64,000 nt of DNA from Bacteroides cutis (lineage in GTDB: Bacteria > Bacteroidota > Bacteroidia > Bacteroidales > Bacteroidaceae): positions 434,001 to 498,000 of the forward strand of contig NZ_OEST01000003.1 in the NCBI RefSeq assembly GCF_900241005.1, written 5' to 3'. The position numbers and the translations under genes are program-made. Under the pieces are notes generated by a model. That model made no database searches. It saw only the letters and a program-made list of their open reading frames with translations, and was not told where the DNA came from. Numbering within the stretch: the first letter of the stretch is position 1; each line of letters opens with the position of its first letter. This document shows positions 8,686 to 18,174 of the stretch, piece by piece.

Positions 8686-10119
8686 ATGGAAGAGAACTTA
8701 TTAAAAGGAACACGTACAGAGAGTGACTTAATCGGTAGCCGTGAAATACCCGAAGATGCTATGTACGGAGTGCAAACCCTCAGGGGTATCGAAAATTTTC
8801 GTATTAGTAAATTTCATCTGAACGAATATCCATTATTTATCAACGCTCTTGCCATCACCAAGATGGGGGCGGCTATGGCAAACTTCGACCTTGGCTTGCT
8901 TACCGGTGAGCAAAGGGATGCCATTCTTAAAGCTTGTAAGGAAATACTCGACGGCAAGCATCACGAACAGTTTCCGGTGGACATGGTTCAAGGAGGAGCC
9001 GGAACCACTACCAACATGAATGCCAATGAAGTTATTGCCAATCGCGCTCTCGAACTTATGGGACATAAACGTGGTGAGTATCAGTATTGTTCACCCAATG
9101 ACCATGTAAACCGCTCTCAGTCTACCAATGATGCATATCCCACTGCTATACATATAGGAATGTATTATACTCATCTCAAGTTGATGAAACATTTTGAGGA
9201 ACTGATCGACGCATTCCAGCGTAAAGCGGAAGAGTTCAAGCATATCATCAAAATGGGGCGTACACAGTTGGAAGATGCCGTGCCGATGACTCTCGGACAG
9301 ACATTTAACGGATTTGCCAGTATCTTGCGCGATGAAATAAAGAACCTCAATTTTGCGGCAGAGGAGTTTCTTACCGTTAATATGGGAGCTACCGCCATCG
9401 GTACAGGAATTACGGCAGAACCCGGATATGCCGAAAAATGCGTGGAGGCTTTGCAGAAGATTACCGGACTGAAGATTAAGTTATCCGGTGATTTGGTGGG
9501 GGCCACATCCGATACGTCTTGCCTTGTCGGCTATTCTTCGGCGATGCGAAGGGTGGCGGTGAAGATGAACAAGATATGTAATGACCTTCGCTTGCTTGCA
9601 TCCGGCCCGCGTTGCGGTTTGGGAGAAATCAATCTTCCCGCCATGCAGCCGGGATCTTCCATTATGCCGGGCAAGGTAAATCCGGTTATCCCTGAAGTAA
9701 TGAACCAGATAGACTACAAAGTAATCGGAAATGATCTTTGCGTAGCTATGAGTGGTGAAGCGGCGCAAATGGAGCTGAATGCTATGGAACCCGTTATGGC
9801 GCAATGTTGTTTTGAGTCGGCCGATCTGTTGATGAACGGTTTCGATACTTTGCGTACTCTTTGCATTGACGGCATCACTGCCAATGAGGAAGTTTGCCGC
9901 CGGCATGTACATGACAGTATCGGTGTAGTTACGGCGCTTAATCCTGTTATCGGTTATAAAAACTCTACTAAGATTGCCAAGGAAGCGCTTGAAACCGGCA
10001 GAGGGGTTTACGAACTGGTTTTAGAGCATAATATACTTTCAAAAGAAGACCTGGATACAATTCTGAAACCAGAAAATATGATTAAGCCTGTAAAGCTGGA
10101 TATCAAACCTAATATCTGA
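8686..10119 (+). CDS. aspA: Aspartate ammonia-lyase (aspartase)
   Basis: It deaminates aspartate to fumarate plus ammonia in the cytoplasm. The 477 residues carry the fumarase/aspartase superfamily signature GSSIMPGKVNP at 323-333, which contains the catalytic serine loop, and TNMNANEV and NDAYPT segments typical of aspartases. The length matches E. coli AspA (478). It diverges from dcuB-ansB-porin and completes a route from external asparagine to fumarate, the electron acceptor for succinate formation in Bacteroides. The fumarase alternative is less likely given context and the aspartase-like N-terminus. Confidence 0.95.
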   Translation: MEENLLKGTRTESDLIGSREIPEDAMYGVQTLRGIENFRISKFHLNEYPLFINALAITKMGAAMANFDLGLLTGEQRDAILKACKEILDGKHHEQFPVDMVQGGAGTTTNMNANEVIANRALELMGHKRGEYQYCSPNDHVNRSQSTNDAYPTAIHIGMYYTHLKLMKHFEELIDAFQRKAEEFKHIIKMGRTQLEDAVPMTLGQTFNGFASILRDEIKNLNFAAEEFLTVNMGATAIGTGITAEPGYAEKCVEALQKITGLKIKLSGDLVGATSDTSCLVGYSSAMRRVAVKMNKICNDLRLLASGPRCGLGEINLPAMQPGSSIMPGKVNPVIPEVMNQIDYKVIGNDLCVAMSGEAAQMELNAMEPVMAQCCFESADLLMNGFDTLRTLCIDGITANEEVCRRHVHDSIGVVTALNPVIGYKNSTKIAKEALETGRGVYELVLEHNILSKEDLDTILKPENMIKPVKLDIKPNI

Positions 10120-10134
10120 TTATCTGGGAAGGAG

Positions 10135-10203
10135 AAAGAGGATGTCAAAAGTTTGAGTAGGCTACTATATTGATAGCGTTATCGGACTTTTGACATCCTC
10201 TTT
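10135..10203. terminator. Long 18-bp inverted repeat after aspA
   Basis: AAAGAGGATGTCAAAAGT at 10135-10152 is perfectly repeated in inverse at 10186-10203 across a 33-base loop. Its place just after aspA suggests a transcription terminator, although the T tract is only CTCTTT. The size of stem and loop is larger than usual. Confidence 0.55.
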
Positions 10204-10309
10204 GTAAGTATACAAGTTAAATATTCGCAAAGTGTTTATATCCTATTTGTTTTGTTACCCCTAATTCGTTTCTTTTGCGTTATGAAATAAACCGTTAAAG
10301 ATTGAGCAA

Positions 10310-10837
10310 ATGAAACAAATCCGATTATTAGTATTCTGCCTGTTTGCATTGTGTAGCATGGCGGTTATGGCCCAGGAGGCGGACGATACTGGTTATATCG
10401 TAAAAGTGGGGCAGATGGCTCCCGATTTTACCGTAAAGTTGACCGACGGCAAGACTGTGAAACTCTCCGAGCTTCGTGGAAAAGTGGTGATGTTGCAATT
10501 TACTGCCAGTTGGTGTGGCGTCTGCCGGAAAGAGATGCCTTTCATTGAAAAAGATATTTGGCAGAAGCATAAGTCCAACCCTAATTTCGCCTTGATCGGG
10601 ATTGACCGCGATGAGCCGTTGGATAAAGTGATTGCCTTTGGTAAATCTACCGGCATTACTTATCCTTTGGGACTGGATCCCGGAGCGGATATATTTGCCA
10701 AATATGCATTGCGTAAAGCGGGTATCACCCGGAATGTGCTGATTGACAAGGAAGGCCGCATTGTTTTTCTTACCCGCCTGTATAATCCTGAAGAATTTGC
10801 TTCTTTGGTTAAGAAGATTGATGAGATGCTGAAATGA
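10310..10837 (+). CDS. TlpA-like periplasmic thioredoxin-fold protein
   Basis: A 175-residue protein with a signal peptide cut near AQEA (about residue 21) and an AhpC-TSA/TlpA thioredoxin fold. The redox site WCGVC is at 68-72 and is followed by RKEMP. The DFTVKLTDGKTVKLSELRGK stretch is typical of Bacteroidota TlpA/ResA-like proteins, which reduce disulphides or support cytochrome maturation in the periplasm. The particular partner is unknown. It stands alone, and its stop codon is 12 bp from the convergent end of the fimbrial operon with no terminator between them. Confidence 0.85.
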   Translation: MKQIRLLVFCLFALCSMAVMAQEADDTGYIVKVGQMAPDFTVKLTDGKTVKLSELRGKVVMLQFTASWCGVCRKEMPFIEKDIWQKHKSNPNFALIGIDRDEPLDKVIAFGKSTGITYPLGLDPGADIFAKYALRKAGITRNVLIDKEGRIVFLTRLYNPEEFASLVKKIDEMLK

Positions 10838-10849
10838 AGCATACTTCCT

Positions 10850-12814
10850 TTAGAATGAGAAGCATGTGCCTGCACGTAGCGCTATTACGATGTCGGTACC
10901 TTGGATACTACTTTGTTTCAACAGTTTTTTACCATAGATTCGTATTAATGGTTCCAGAAAGACTTTGAAACGGGAACTGACCTTGTAAGATGTCTGTACT
11001 CCCAACTCTCCTCCCATGAATAACTTGCTTTTATTCATGTCTTCGTCAGACACTTCGTCTGACGGAGCTAACCTCATGGAAGCTACCAAGCCCGCCAATA
11101 GTTGTACGTCGTACTTTCGTTCGGCATCGAATCCCATCATCAGATTACTTAAATTCAACAGATAGTCTACACTACCGCTTACCATATTGTAACTGGCTGC
11201 TCCCCCCTTCATGTCTACGGACAACGGACTAAAATCTACCGCCACCCGTGCCGATGAGATAGGAGTGAAGATACGTCCTGCCGCCAACATTGCCTGATAA
11301 TTGAAATGACGTTTCAATTCGTAACGTTTAGGTTCCACCGGGATGGTAAAGCCTGCTGAACCACTGACGAAGAAAGAAGGTTTAAAGTCTTCTAAAGATA
11401 GCGAACGAGCCATCCGGCTTTCTTCATTCGACCTGCGTATTTCAATACCTATATTGATATTGAACAGATTATCCGTATATTTCTTTGCCAAATACCTGTT
11501 CTCCACTTTTTCATTGGTTTTTAAAGAATATGAAGCCATTGTGGTACGCGGTTCTATGAACAACGATACATCGTTGAACAGCTTGTACTTCAACTGCACG
11601 CCACCCGTGATACCCGTATATCCCCCTTTGGCGGGATGATATCCGCTTTCTTTTCTGATAAGTCCCAGTTCTCCACCAGCCAGCAGATTTATAGAGAACT
11701 TGGGGTCGGTTTGGCGTCCATTGAAGAAATATGTGGCATCCAACATGCCTTCCAGACGTCCACCCATATACGTTGACATTTCATAGAATTCTTCTTGAGG
11801 AGTGGTTTCGGTGGCTACAAGTACCTTTTTATGCCATGTATCGGCTGATTTAAAACCAGATAACCTTAGGCCAAAAGCAGGTATCAGCCACTTTCCCACG
11901 GACAGGCTGAAATGTGGCCCGATGGAGTTCGTCAACCCTATTTCGTCAGTTAAGCGTGATGCCTGTATTTGTCCGCCGGCAGCGAAACTGATGAATGTGT
12001 TATCTGGAAATTTATCTCCTTCAAGTGTACGTATTTTTCCGAAAGGTTTCCATGCCTTGAAACGGTAATTCATGCCCACTATGGCACCGTAGGTCATATC
12101 ATATTTATGCCAGTTTTTTTGGAAAGAGTGATCTATTCCGTCACTTAAAACGGTGAAACGTGGCTCTATAAAAAAGTCTACTTGCGCTGTGGGGTGCAGC
12201 TTCAGTTGTATGCCCAGATGTAATTCACCTACATGTTCCGCATTACCTGCCAGTGAGGAATATTGGTAGCCGATACCTGCCACGGTCAGGAACTCAAAAA
12301 GGCGTCCGGGATTATAACCGCTTGTATAAGTGGTTACATTCAGCAAGTAGTCCAGTTGCAAGCCGAACCGCCGCAATGTCTCGTTGTCTATTTTCCGGGC
12401 GAGATTCCCGGCAAGTAGCGATGCTCTCACAGTGTGTGAGGGTGCAAACTGCCAGTTAGCGGCAATGCCGCCGATGGGACCTGTACTGAAGTCGGCGCTA
12501 CCGCGCGGTACCATCTTATCCATACCTCCGAACAGGGAAATATAGACATTGTTTTTCCATAATGTGTCAAAAGGTACGGCATCGGGATGGCGGTAACGTT
12601 TGGAAAATATTTCCTGTGTGGCGTCGAAACCGGTATTGTCCGTACTTGTGCTGTCACGGTGCTGTTCGGATTGCGTTTCCAGTTGTTTTTGCTTCTCCGG
12701 TGATATCGGCTCTTTCGGTTGTTGTGCAACAGCGGGTATTGTTCCCGTCAACAACATTCCGCAAAATAATGCGATTAGTTTCCCCATCCTCCCCAATATG
12801 TTTTTATGTTTCAT
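10850..12814 (-). CDS. Outer-membrane beta-barrel protein, last gene of fimbrial operon
   Basis: A 654-residue secreted protein I cannot place in a named family. It has a signal peptide ending near VAQQ (residues 29-32), then a Pro/Gln/Lys/Glu-rich stretch (33-60). The rest is a long series of amphipathic beta strands with repeated glycine-rich turns and ends in CFSF, so the C-terminal residue is Phe, as in BAM substrates. Residues about 75-280 and 290-650 look like two successive barrel-like blocks. It is the last gene of the minus-strand fimbrial operon, 23 bp after the OmpA-like gene, so it may help export or anchor fimbriae; that is inference. Confidence 0.7.
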   Translation of the reverse strand: MKHKNILGRMGKLIALFCGMLLTGTIPAVAQQPKEPISPEKQKQLETQSEQHRDSTSTDNTGFDATQEIFSKRYRHPDAVPFDTLWKNNVYISLFGGMDKMVPRGSADFSTGPIGGIAANWQFAPSHTVRASLLAGNLARKIDNETLRRFGLQLDYLLNVTTYTSGYNPGRLFEFLTVAGIGYQYSSLAGNAEHVGELHLGIQLKLHPTAQVDFFIEPRFTVLSDGIDHSFQKNWHKYDMTYGAIVGMNYRFKAWKPFGKIRTLEGDKFPDNTFISFAAGGQIQASRLTDEIGLTNSIGPHFSLSVGKWLIPAFGLRLSGFKSADTWHKKVLVATETTPQEEFYEMSTYMGGRLEGMLDATYFFNGRQTDPKFSINLLAGGELGLIRKESGYHPAKGGYTGITGGVQLKYKLFNDVSLFIEPRTTMASYSLKTNEKVENRYLAKKYTDNLFNINIGIEIRRSNEESRMARSLSLEDFKPSFFVSGSAGFTIPVEPKRYELKRHFNYQAMLAAGRIFTPISSARVAVDFSPLSVDMKGGAASYNMVSGSVDYLLNLSNLMMGFDAERKYDVQLLAGLVASMRLAPSDEVSDEDMNKSKLFMGGELGVQTSYKVSSRFKVFLEPLIRIYGKKLLKQSSIQGTDIVIALRAGTCFSF

Positions 12815-12837
12815 ATCTTATACTTCAATCTTCACGT

Positions 12838-15141
12838 TTAATAGAGTTTCCATCCTCCCTCTTCAAAATAATCCATGAATTCCTTACTGATTTCACCGTC
12901 ATTGGTAGCTATTTTGTGGAACTTCTTATCTTTCTGGATAATGGCGTCCAGTATTTTACACGCTTCGTCAAAATCCAATGCATTGTCGTAACTCCATTCG
13001 TATAGTTTCTTGCTTCTTATGAAAAGTACCAGTTTCAAGTATTGCTTCAGTGAACTGTCGGGGATGGAGTCCAGAGCTGTTTCAGCTTCCCGGTTGTATG
13101 GGTCTGTCTCCATGGCCATACACATTACGACATTGTTCATGGGTGAGGAGTTTTTTACTTGTTGGAATACCTTTTTCCGTTCTTCAGATTCTTTTATATT
13201 GGCTGCTCCCCGGTAATCATAATATCCACCCAGACAGTTGGCAAAAGCCTTGATCATCTGGAAACGTTCGGTGTCGGGCAATTTGTCGGCCAGGATACTG
13301 GCATCTTCAAAGTTGTAGGCACGTATGTACATTGCCAATTGGTTGGCGACGATTGTTTCGGGGTTTACTTCTGTCTTTATCACACTGATACCGTCGTTGA
13401 AAGTATCTATCATGTTCACTTTGCGGGTGATGTCTATCAGCGGTTTCAGTACATCCACGTCGAAAGTGTCGCGCCGCAGAAGCGCCACGGCAAGATTGTT
13501 GGCGGCAAGTATCCATGGCTTTTCTTGCCCTTTCAGGTCGTAAGCCATAGTCTCCCTGTAAGCACGCCTGAATATCTTTTCCGCTTCTTTCGGATCTTTC
13601 ACCATCTGGAAGAGGTGCCAGTATTCGTAGCGGGTAAACGACTTCTTGCCGTCCCGGTAGTCAGGGTCATTTTTGTAACGTTCCAGAATTTCGTCAGGAT
13701 TCAGTTCACGGAAGATCTCATGCTTGTATTCGTATTGGACGGTACGCAACTTAGGTAACCGGTCTTTGATAACGGTGGCGTAGTAGGGGAGTCGTGATAC
13801 AGCTGCAAACTGTGCGTCCGGATTTTTGTATTTTTGAGTGATCGCCCTGATGTCGGCGGCTTCGGCCTTTAAACTGTCTTGTTCCAGCAAGTCCGCCACT
13901 TCGTCCCAAGTGGCTACGCGTGTTTCGTTGGGATGTTTAAATACCCGTTTCCATTTCTCGGGTGGAATAACGGAGGTGATTTGCTGCAGGGCGTATGCGG
14001 TACGTCTTCGGGCAAGATCCAGGTTACTGGCATAACGTCCTTCGGGAGAAGATATACCTGTAATCTTGAATTCTTTCAGGGTGGTTCCTTCTCCATTGAC
14101 AATATTCATCAAATCGGTTTGCAGTTTCTGCATCTGGGCGATATTGGTAGAGTCTTCAGGATCAAGTTCCGCCTTCCCCACAAGGAAAGTAAGTGATATG
14201 TTTCCGGCAGTGTTGCGTCGTTCGCGCCGGGGAGTTTCTTTATATTTATCGGGGTCTAGTTCAAAGTCGGGGAATGAGAATTCCAGAAATTGTAGAGGAC
14301 GCTTTATCTTGCAAGTCGTCAGTTTCCATTCGTCCATATAGGTGGGGTGGGTGTAGTCGGCAATGATCACTTTGGTGAGTACGCTGTATATGCGTCTTGG
14401 ATCGGGTATGGGTACTGAATCTTTCACAGTCAGGTCGAAACGTTCTTCGTTGAGGGTACGACGTTGGCTGATGAAGGCGGCGAGTTTATCGTTTTTCATA
14501 TTATAGGCCATACGTCGGTCTTGCGTCAGGCCATATTCTTCACCGTCTATCACGGTAGGTTCGATATAACTTACCGTGTCCTCCGTAGTGCAATCCACTA
14601 CGTATGGTTGCATGATAAGCCGCCGGTTGGGTGCTCCGTAGTTGCTGGGTATACCAATGGAATTATCCACAATGAGTTTGTTACCTACAATTTTGCCTGC
14701 TACAGGTTTGGGTTGCGGTTTCTTGCTTTCAGCTACAACTTCTACCTCGTCCAGGGCGATACCACCGTCAATGGAAAGATCGATCGTTTGTTTGTAGTTC
14801 ACTTCGCGCAGTTCGCTTTTCATCGCTACGCGGAAGATGAGCGCACCGGTTTCGGCCACGCGTATCTCGTAATATCCATCGGCTCCTGCCACGGCATCAG
14901 CATCAGACATCATAGTACCTCCTCCGCCTTCCAGTTGTTTCAAGGCGTCGCGTGCGGCAGCCACCGTATTGAAGGCGAATACATATACCTTTTCTGTTAC
15001 GGGAAATGGCCGTGCTTTCTTTTCGCCTTCGGGCAAGTTCAGTACTTTACCTGAAACAATGGAGATTTCTTGCGCCACCGTTGTTTGAAGCGTAACAAAA
15101 GCCATAGCCATACAAAATAGAATTTTACCCAATTCCTTCAT
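12838..15141 (-). CDS. OmpA-like domain protein of fimbrial operon
   Basis: A 767-residue exported protein with a signal peptide ending near VAQ (residue 24). Residues about 25-135 form a carboxypeptidase-regulatory-like beta domain. Residues about 312-392 match the OmpA C-terminal peptidoglycan-binding pattern, with GISSPEGRYASN followed by LARRRTAYAL, in place of the classic GHTD...N..LS.RRA. From residue 430 to the end the sequence is helical and repeat-like, perhaps TPR-type. It could tie the fimbrial machinery to peptidoglycan. Similar SPEG-type OmpA proteins occur beside fimbrillins and DUF3575 genes in Bacteroidota. The downstream barrel gene begins 23 bp after its stop. Confidence 0.75.
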   Translation of the reverse strand: MKELGKILFCMAMAFVTLQTTVAQEISIVSGKVLNLPEGEKKARPFPVTEKVYVFAFNTVAAARDALKQLEGGGGTMMSDADAVAGADGYYEIRVAETGALIFRVAMKSELREVNYKQTIDLSIDGGIALDEVEVVAESKKPQPKPVAGKIVGNKLIVDNSIGIPSNYGAPNRRLIMQPYVVDCTTEDTVSYIEPTVIDGEEYGLTQDRRMAYNMKNDKLAAFISQRRTLNEERFDLTVKDSVPIPDPRRIYSVLTKVIIADYTHPTYMDEWKLTTCKIKRPLQFLEFSFPDFELDPDKYKETPRRERRNTAGNISLTFLVGKAELDPEDSTNIAQMQKLQTDLMNIVNGEGTTLKEFKITGISSPEGRYASNLDLARRRTAYALQQITSVIPPEKWKRVFKHPNETRVATWDEVADLLEQDSLKAEAADIRAITQKYKNPDAQFAAVSRLPYYATVIKDRLPKLRTVQYEYKHEIFRELNPDEILERYKNDPDYRDGKKSFTRYEYWHLFQMVKDPKEAEKIFRRAYRETMAYDLKGQEKPWILAANNLAVALLRRDTFDVDVLKPLIDITRKVNMIDTFNDGISVIKTEVNPETIVANQLAMYIRAYNFEDASILADKLPDTERFQMIKAFANCLGGYYDYRGAANIKESEERKKVFQQVKNSSPMNNVVMCMAMETDPYNREAETALDSIPDSSLKQYLKLVLFIRSKKLYEWSYDNALDFDEACKILDAIIQKDKKFHKIATNDGEISKEFMDYFEEGGWKLY

Positions 15142-15188
15142 ATCCTTTTATATTTTTTAGCTCATAACTCTCACTGTTCTATTTACAG

Positions 15189-15770
15189 TTACTTTAGTAT
15201 GTACGAAATTGACACTCCCAGCTTTATTGGCAACAGTTTATATCCGTTGGCGTTGGCTTGCGTCACGCCGTTTTCAACATAATCGTCCAGATTGTCGGTT
15301 TTGTAATGTTGTTTCTGATTGAAGTATACGGCACCGAAGCCTCCGTAAAATTCCACATTGAGACGTTTGTTCAAATTGAGTGCATAACCAAAAGTAATAC
15401 CTGCGCCAAAGGCGTCACCTTTATAAACTTGTTCTCCCCATGTGATGTCGTAGGTGGTACCCAGAGCTGCTATACCTACATATTCGCGAGTCATGGGACG
15501 ACCGTTGAACCAATAGCGGTATTCGGGTTGGAACCCCAGTATCTTGGCTTTGTTGCCATAGATGTTGACAGAACCGAAAGCGGACAGGTCGATACTGCTT
15601 CGTTCGCCCACAACAAATTCACAACCCGCATTGGGTGCCATAGCGGCAAGCATCAGTCCATTGGTCTTTATCGCTATTTGCTGGGCATGCAGGGCAGGGG
15701 CGGCGCAGAGCAAGAGCAGCGTGGCAAACACCAGTTGCATGGAACGGAGGAGGATCTGTTTCGGTTTCAT
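15189..15770 (-). CDS. DUF3575 protein (small)
   Basis: A 193-residue exported protein with a signal peptide ending near HAQQ (residue 31). It has the DUF3575 pattern: AIKTNGLMLAAMAPN with GCEFVVGERSS near the mature N-terminus, then PEYRYWFNGRPM and a series of beta strands to the C-terminus. These proteins are predicted small outer-membrane barrels that co-occur with Bacteroidota fimbriae; biochemical function is unknown. It sits between a fimbrillin (6 bp upstream) and the OmpA-like gene (47 bp downstream). A longer DUF3575 protein heads the operon. Confidence 0.85.
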   Translation of the reverse strand: MKPKQILLRSMQLVFATLLLLCAAPALHAQQIAIKTNGLMLAAMAPNAGCEFVVGERSSIDLSAFGSVNIYGNKAKILGFQPEYRYWFNGRPMTREYVGIAALGTTYDITWGEQVYKGDAFGAGITFGYALNLNKRLNVEFYGGFGAVYFNQKQHYKTDNLDDYVENGVTQANANGYKLLPIKLGVSISYILK

Positions 15771-15776
15771 TTCTTT

Positions 15777-16814
15777 CTATCTATTATAATCAATATCTTG
15801 ATTTACATCATTATCCCAATCTATCAATGAAGAATGGGCCTGATTATCAGGGTTGAACTTGATATGTAATGTTTTTTGCATACCGGCTGTCAAGGTGATG
15901 ACGGGACCGCTTGTAGCTTCATACACGATGTATTCCGTACCATTGGCGGTTATTTTTATTTCTTCTATGGCATTATCGGTAATCGTGGCGGGTGGAATTA
16001 CGATGTGAGAAAACTGTGCTTGATCAGTGGTGTTACTGATTATGGTTTGTGACGGATCATAACCTACGGTAAAAGTCTTTGTTGAAGAAGCTTCGGGGGT
16101 TATTTTACCATCTGTCAGGTTCATGTAGCCATACTGTCCGTTACTGAAGGTCACGGCGATGGAGTTCAACTGATAGCTTTCAGTAGCAGAAGAGGTAGAT
16201 ACCAGAATGTTCAGCTTTGCCAAAGCATGCTTGAAAATGAAATAGGCATTTTCATTGAGAGGATTATCGGGAAGGGGCAGTCTGTAGTGATGAATAGGGT
16301 CATCGTAAGCATAGAGCAGGTCGGTGGCTGCATGTGTCCAAGGCTCGGTATTCCAAGGACTCTCAGTAGGGTTGTCGGCAAGATCGCTTTTTACGGGGAT
16401 ACCTACCTTACCATCCGCCATCACCTTTACCGATGTTGTATAGGGGCTGTAGGCATAGAGAAATGCCTGTTCCCTTCCGGCAGGAAAGTAGACTTTGGCG
16501 TGATCCGGATTACTCATTGCTCCATCTGCGTCTGTAACAAACTCCCAGTTATCGATGTAGGGATTGTTTCCTGGCAAGTCGCCGGAATTTCGCATACCGT
16601 ATAAACCTATCCTACTACCATTGGGCATCAACATAGTGGCATCGGCGCGCGTCACCTCCACACTTATCTCTGCCAGACTTGCGTTCAAGCGAATCTCCAC
16701 CGGTTCCTGCTCCCCGTTACCGGGGAGGGGAACCAATGAAGTTTCTTGTCCGCATCCTGACAACAGGAGCATGAAACTTAAGAGAGAGGATATGTTTACT
16801 ATTTGTTTACTCAT
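15777..16814 (-). CDS. Fimbrillin-family lipoprotein 4 (Mfa-like)
   Basis: A 345-residue lipoprotein with lipobox LSGC (Cys21) and an acidic, Ser/Thr-rich beta sandwich typical of the FimA/Mfa1 superfamily. Familiar elements are RIGLYGM near residue 67, VYFPAGREQAFLYAYSPY (about 108-125) and a FKHALAKLNILV segment (about 191-202). It ends in W followed by DNDVNQDID, the operon's shared C-terminal pattern. Such proteins are carried to the outer membrane as lipoproteins and polymerise after protease cleavage in Porphyromonas. As the last and shortest fimbrillin of the set it could be a minor or tip subunit; that is inference. Confidence 0.8.
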   Translation of the reverse strand: MSKQIVNISSLLSFMLLLSGCGQETSLVPLPGNGEQEPVEIRLNASLAEISVEVTRADATMLMPNGSRIGLYGMRNSGDLPGNNPYIDNWEFVTDADGAMSNPDHAKVYFPAGREQAFLYAYSPYTTSVKVMADGKVGIPVKSDLADNPTESPWNTEPWTHAATDLLYAYDDPIHHYRLPLPDNPLNENAYFIFKHALAKLNILVSTSSATESYQLNSIAVTFSNGQYGYMNLTDGKITPEASSTKTFTVGYDPSQTIISNTTDQAQFSHIVIPPATITDNAIEEIKITANGTEYIVYEATSGPVITLTAGMQKTLHIKFNPDNQAHSSLIDWDNDVNQDIDYNR

Positions 16815-16835
16815 TACTTGATAGTTTGTTCTCTT

Positions 16836-18116
16836 TTATTCTACGGGAATGTCGATTGTTTCGTCAGCACCCCAAGGAATCAGTTCAGCGGTAGCTTCTA
16901 CTTCCTGCAGGGCGTAGATGCCGAGGCGGATATTGTAGCTCTTGCCTTTTTCGAAGCCTTTTCCAACATTTTTCAGTTCCACATCGAATGTCTGGCTTTC
17001 GGGCTGTACACCATTGTCGCTTGCTTTGGGAACTACGGTCAGGCTTACGGTGTAGGTTGTATGTGGCTGCACGAGCAGATAACCTCTTATGGTAGGTGTT
17101 TCTGTTTGTTCCGGTACAAAAGCTTCGGTAACAACAGCATCGTTGTCGGGGTTGAGTATCGGTAAGTCTTGGGTTCCGGATCCCCATACCAGTCTGTTGG
17201 CATCTTCTGCCTGTAAGTCCAAATCCACAGTGGTGGGATGGGCCTTCAGCTTGATGTCCTTTACCGTTAGTTGTCCGGCAACTGCGGCCTTGTCGGCATC
17301 GCTTTGGTTTTTAGCCACTACTACGGAGAATTTCAACCATACCAGTTGGTGTTCGAAGGCCAGGTTGGGAATCCAGGGGTAGTCTTCTTTTCCGGTACTG
17401 CCACCCGAGTTCAGCTGTTTGTGGTACTTCAGTTGGCGGATGTATTTGGCGTTATAACCTTTCAACACCTCCGTGTTCATGGTTTGGGAGTCGTCTGTAT
17501 AGATGGCGCCCGCCGGTATGTCCTGTGCCGAAGCTTTGCAGAACATGATATCCTGTGAACCATTGAAGTTCGTATACGAAATCTTGGAATCTGTTGCACT
17601 CACGCTTTCGCCTGTCACATAAGGTGCATATCCGTAGAAGTCGTAGTTATATTTTATTTTCATTGGGTAGTAGTACACGCCGCCCCATGTCGTTTTTCCT
17701 TTCAGCGTGATTTTGTTGAGTTGGTCTTTTTGGGCACCGTCTGCCTTCGATTTCTTCTCGGTGCTGCCGATACCTTCGATGTTGTTCAGCAAAATGCCGT
17801 AATTGTCTGTATCGCTCCATCCTGCCTTGTCCGAGGCCAGTGCAAGGATACCTACGGTGTTGGGATTTGTGAGGGAACCGGAAAGGTCGTAGAAGAAGTT
17901 GCTTCCGTCATCCTTTATCGGTGCACGTGTGATGATTGCATCGGCTGCCGTGTTGTCCGTACCGCCCAGTTGTATTACTACCTGTCCGTCCGGACTTATC
18001 CAGTCGTTGTCGGTGACTTTTTGTTTCGGTTCTTCACCGACGGGGTCATTGTCTTGCGAGCAGGCTGTCGTCAATGTGGTGGCTGCCAATGCCCATATCC
18101 AGATATTCTTTTTCAT
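16836..18116 (-). CDS. Fimbrillin-family lipoprotein 3
   Basis: A 426-residue lipoprotein with lipobox TTAC (Cys19). Fimbrillin-like segments include VYYYPMKIKYNYDFYGYAPY (about 155-175), SQDIMFCKA (about 195) and FEHQLVWLKFSVV (about 250-262), the last being the conserved strand found in most Mfa-like proteins. It ends in a PWGADETIDI pattern. It starts after the 380-bp intergenic region with the palindrome array and so may be expressed differently from the two fimbrillins upstream. The next fimbrillin follows 21 bp downstream. Confidence 0.8.
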   Translation of the reverse strand: MKKNIWIWALAATTLTTACSQDNDPVGEEPKQKVTDNDWISPDGQVVIQLGGTDNTAADAIITRAPIKDDGSNFFYDLSGSLTNPNTVGILALASDKAGWSDTDNYGILLNNIEGIGSTEKKSKADGAQKDQLNKITLKGKTTWGGVYYYPMKIKYNYDFYGYAPYVTGESVSATDSKISYTNFNGSQDIMFCKASAQDIPAGAIYTDDSQTMNTEVLKGYNAKYIRQLKYHKQLNSGGSTGKEDYPWIPNLAFEHQLVWLKFSVVVAKNQSDADKAAVAGQLTVKDIKLKAHPTTVDLDLQAEDANRLVWGSGTQDLPILNPDNDAVVTEAFVPEQTETPTIRGYLLVQPHTTYTVSLTVVPKASDNGVQPESQTFDVELKNVGKGFEKGKSYNIRLGIYALQEVEATAELIPWGADETIDIPVE

Positions 18117-18174
18117 AATCTTGAGTAATGAGTTTATTAGTCGTAAAACATGTGTTTTTTATCTTCTGTTAATA

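Noticed and set aside
13159..13758. 199-codon plus-strand frame
   Set aside because: Lies wholly inside the OmpA-like gene on the other strand and has no recognisable domain.
14464..15054. 196-codon plus-strand frame
   Set aside because: Antisense to the N-terminal half of the OmpA-like gene, which has a signal peptide and domain structure.
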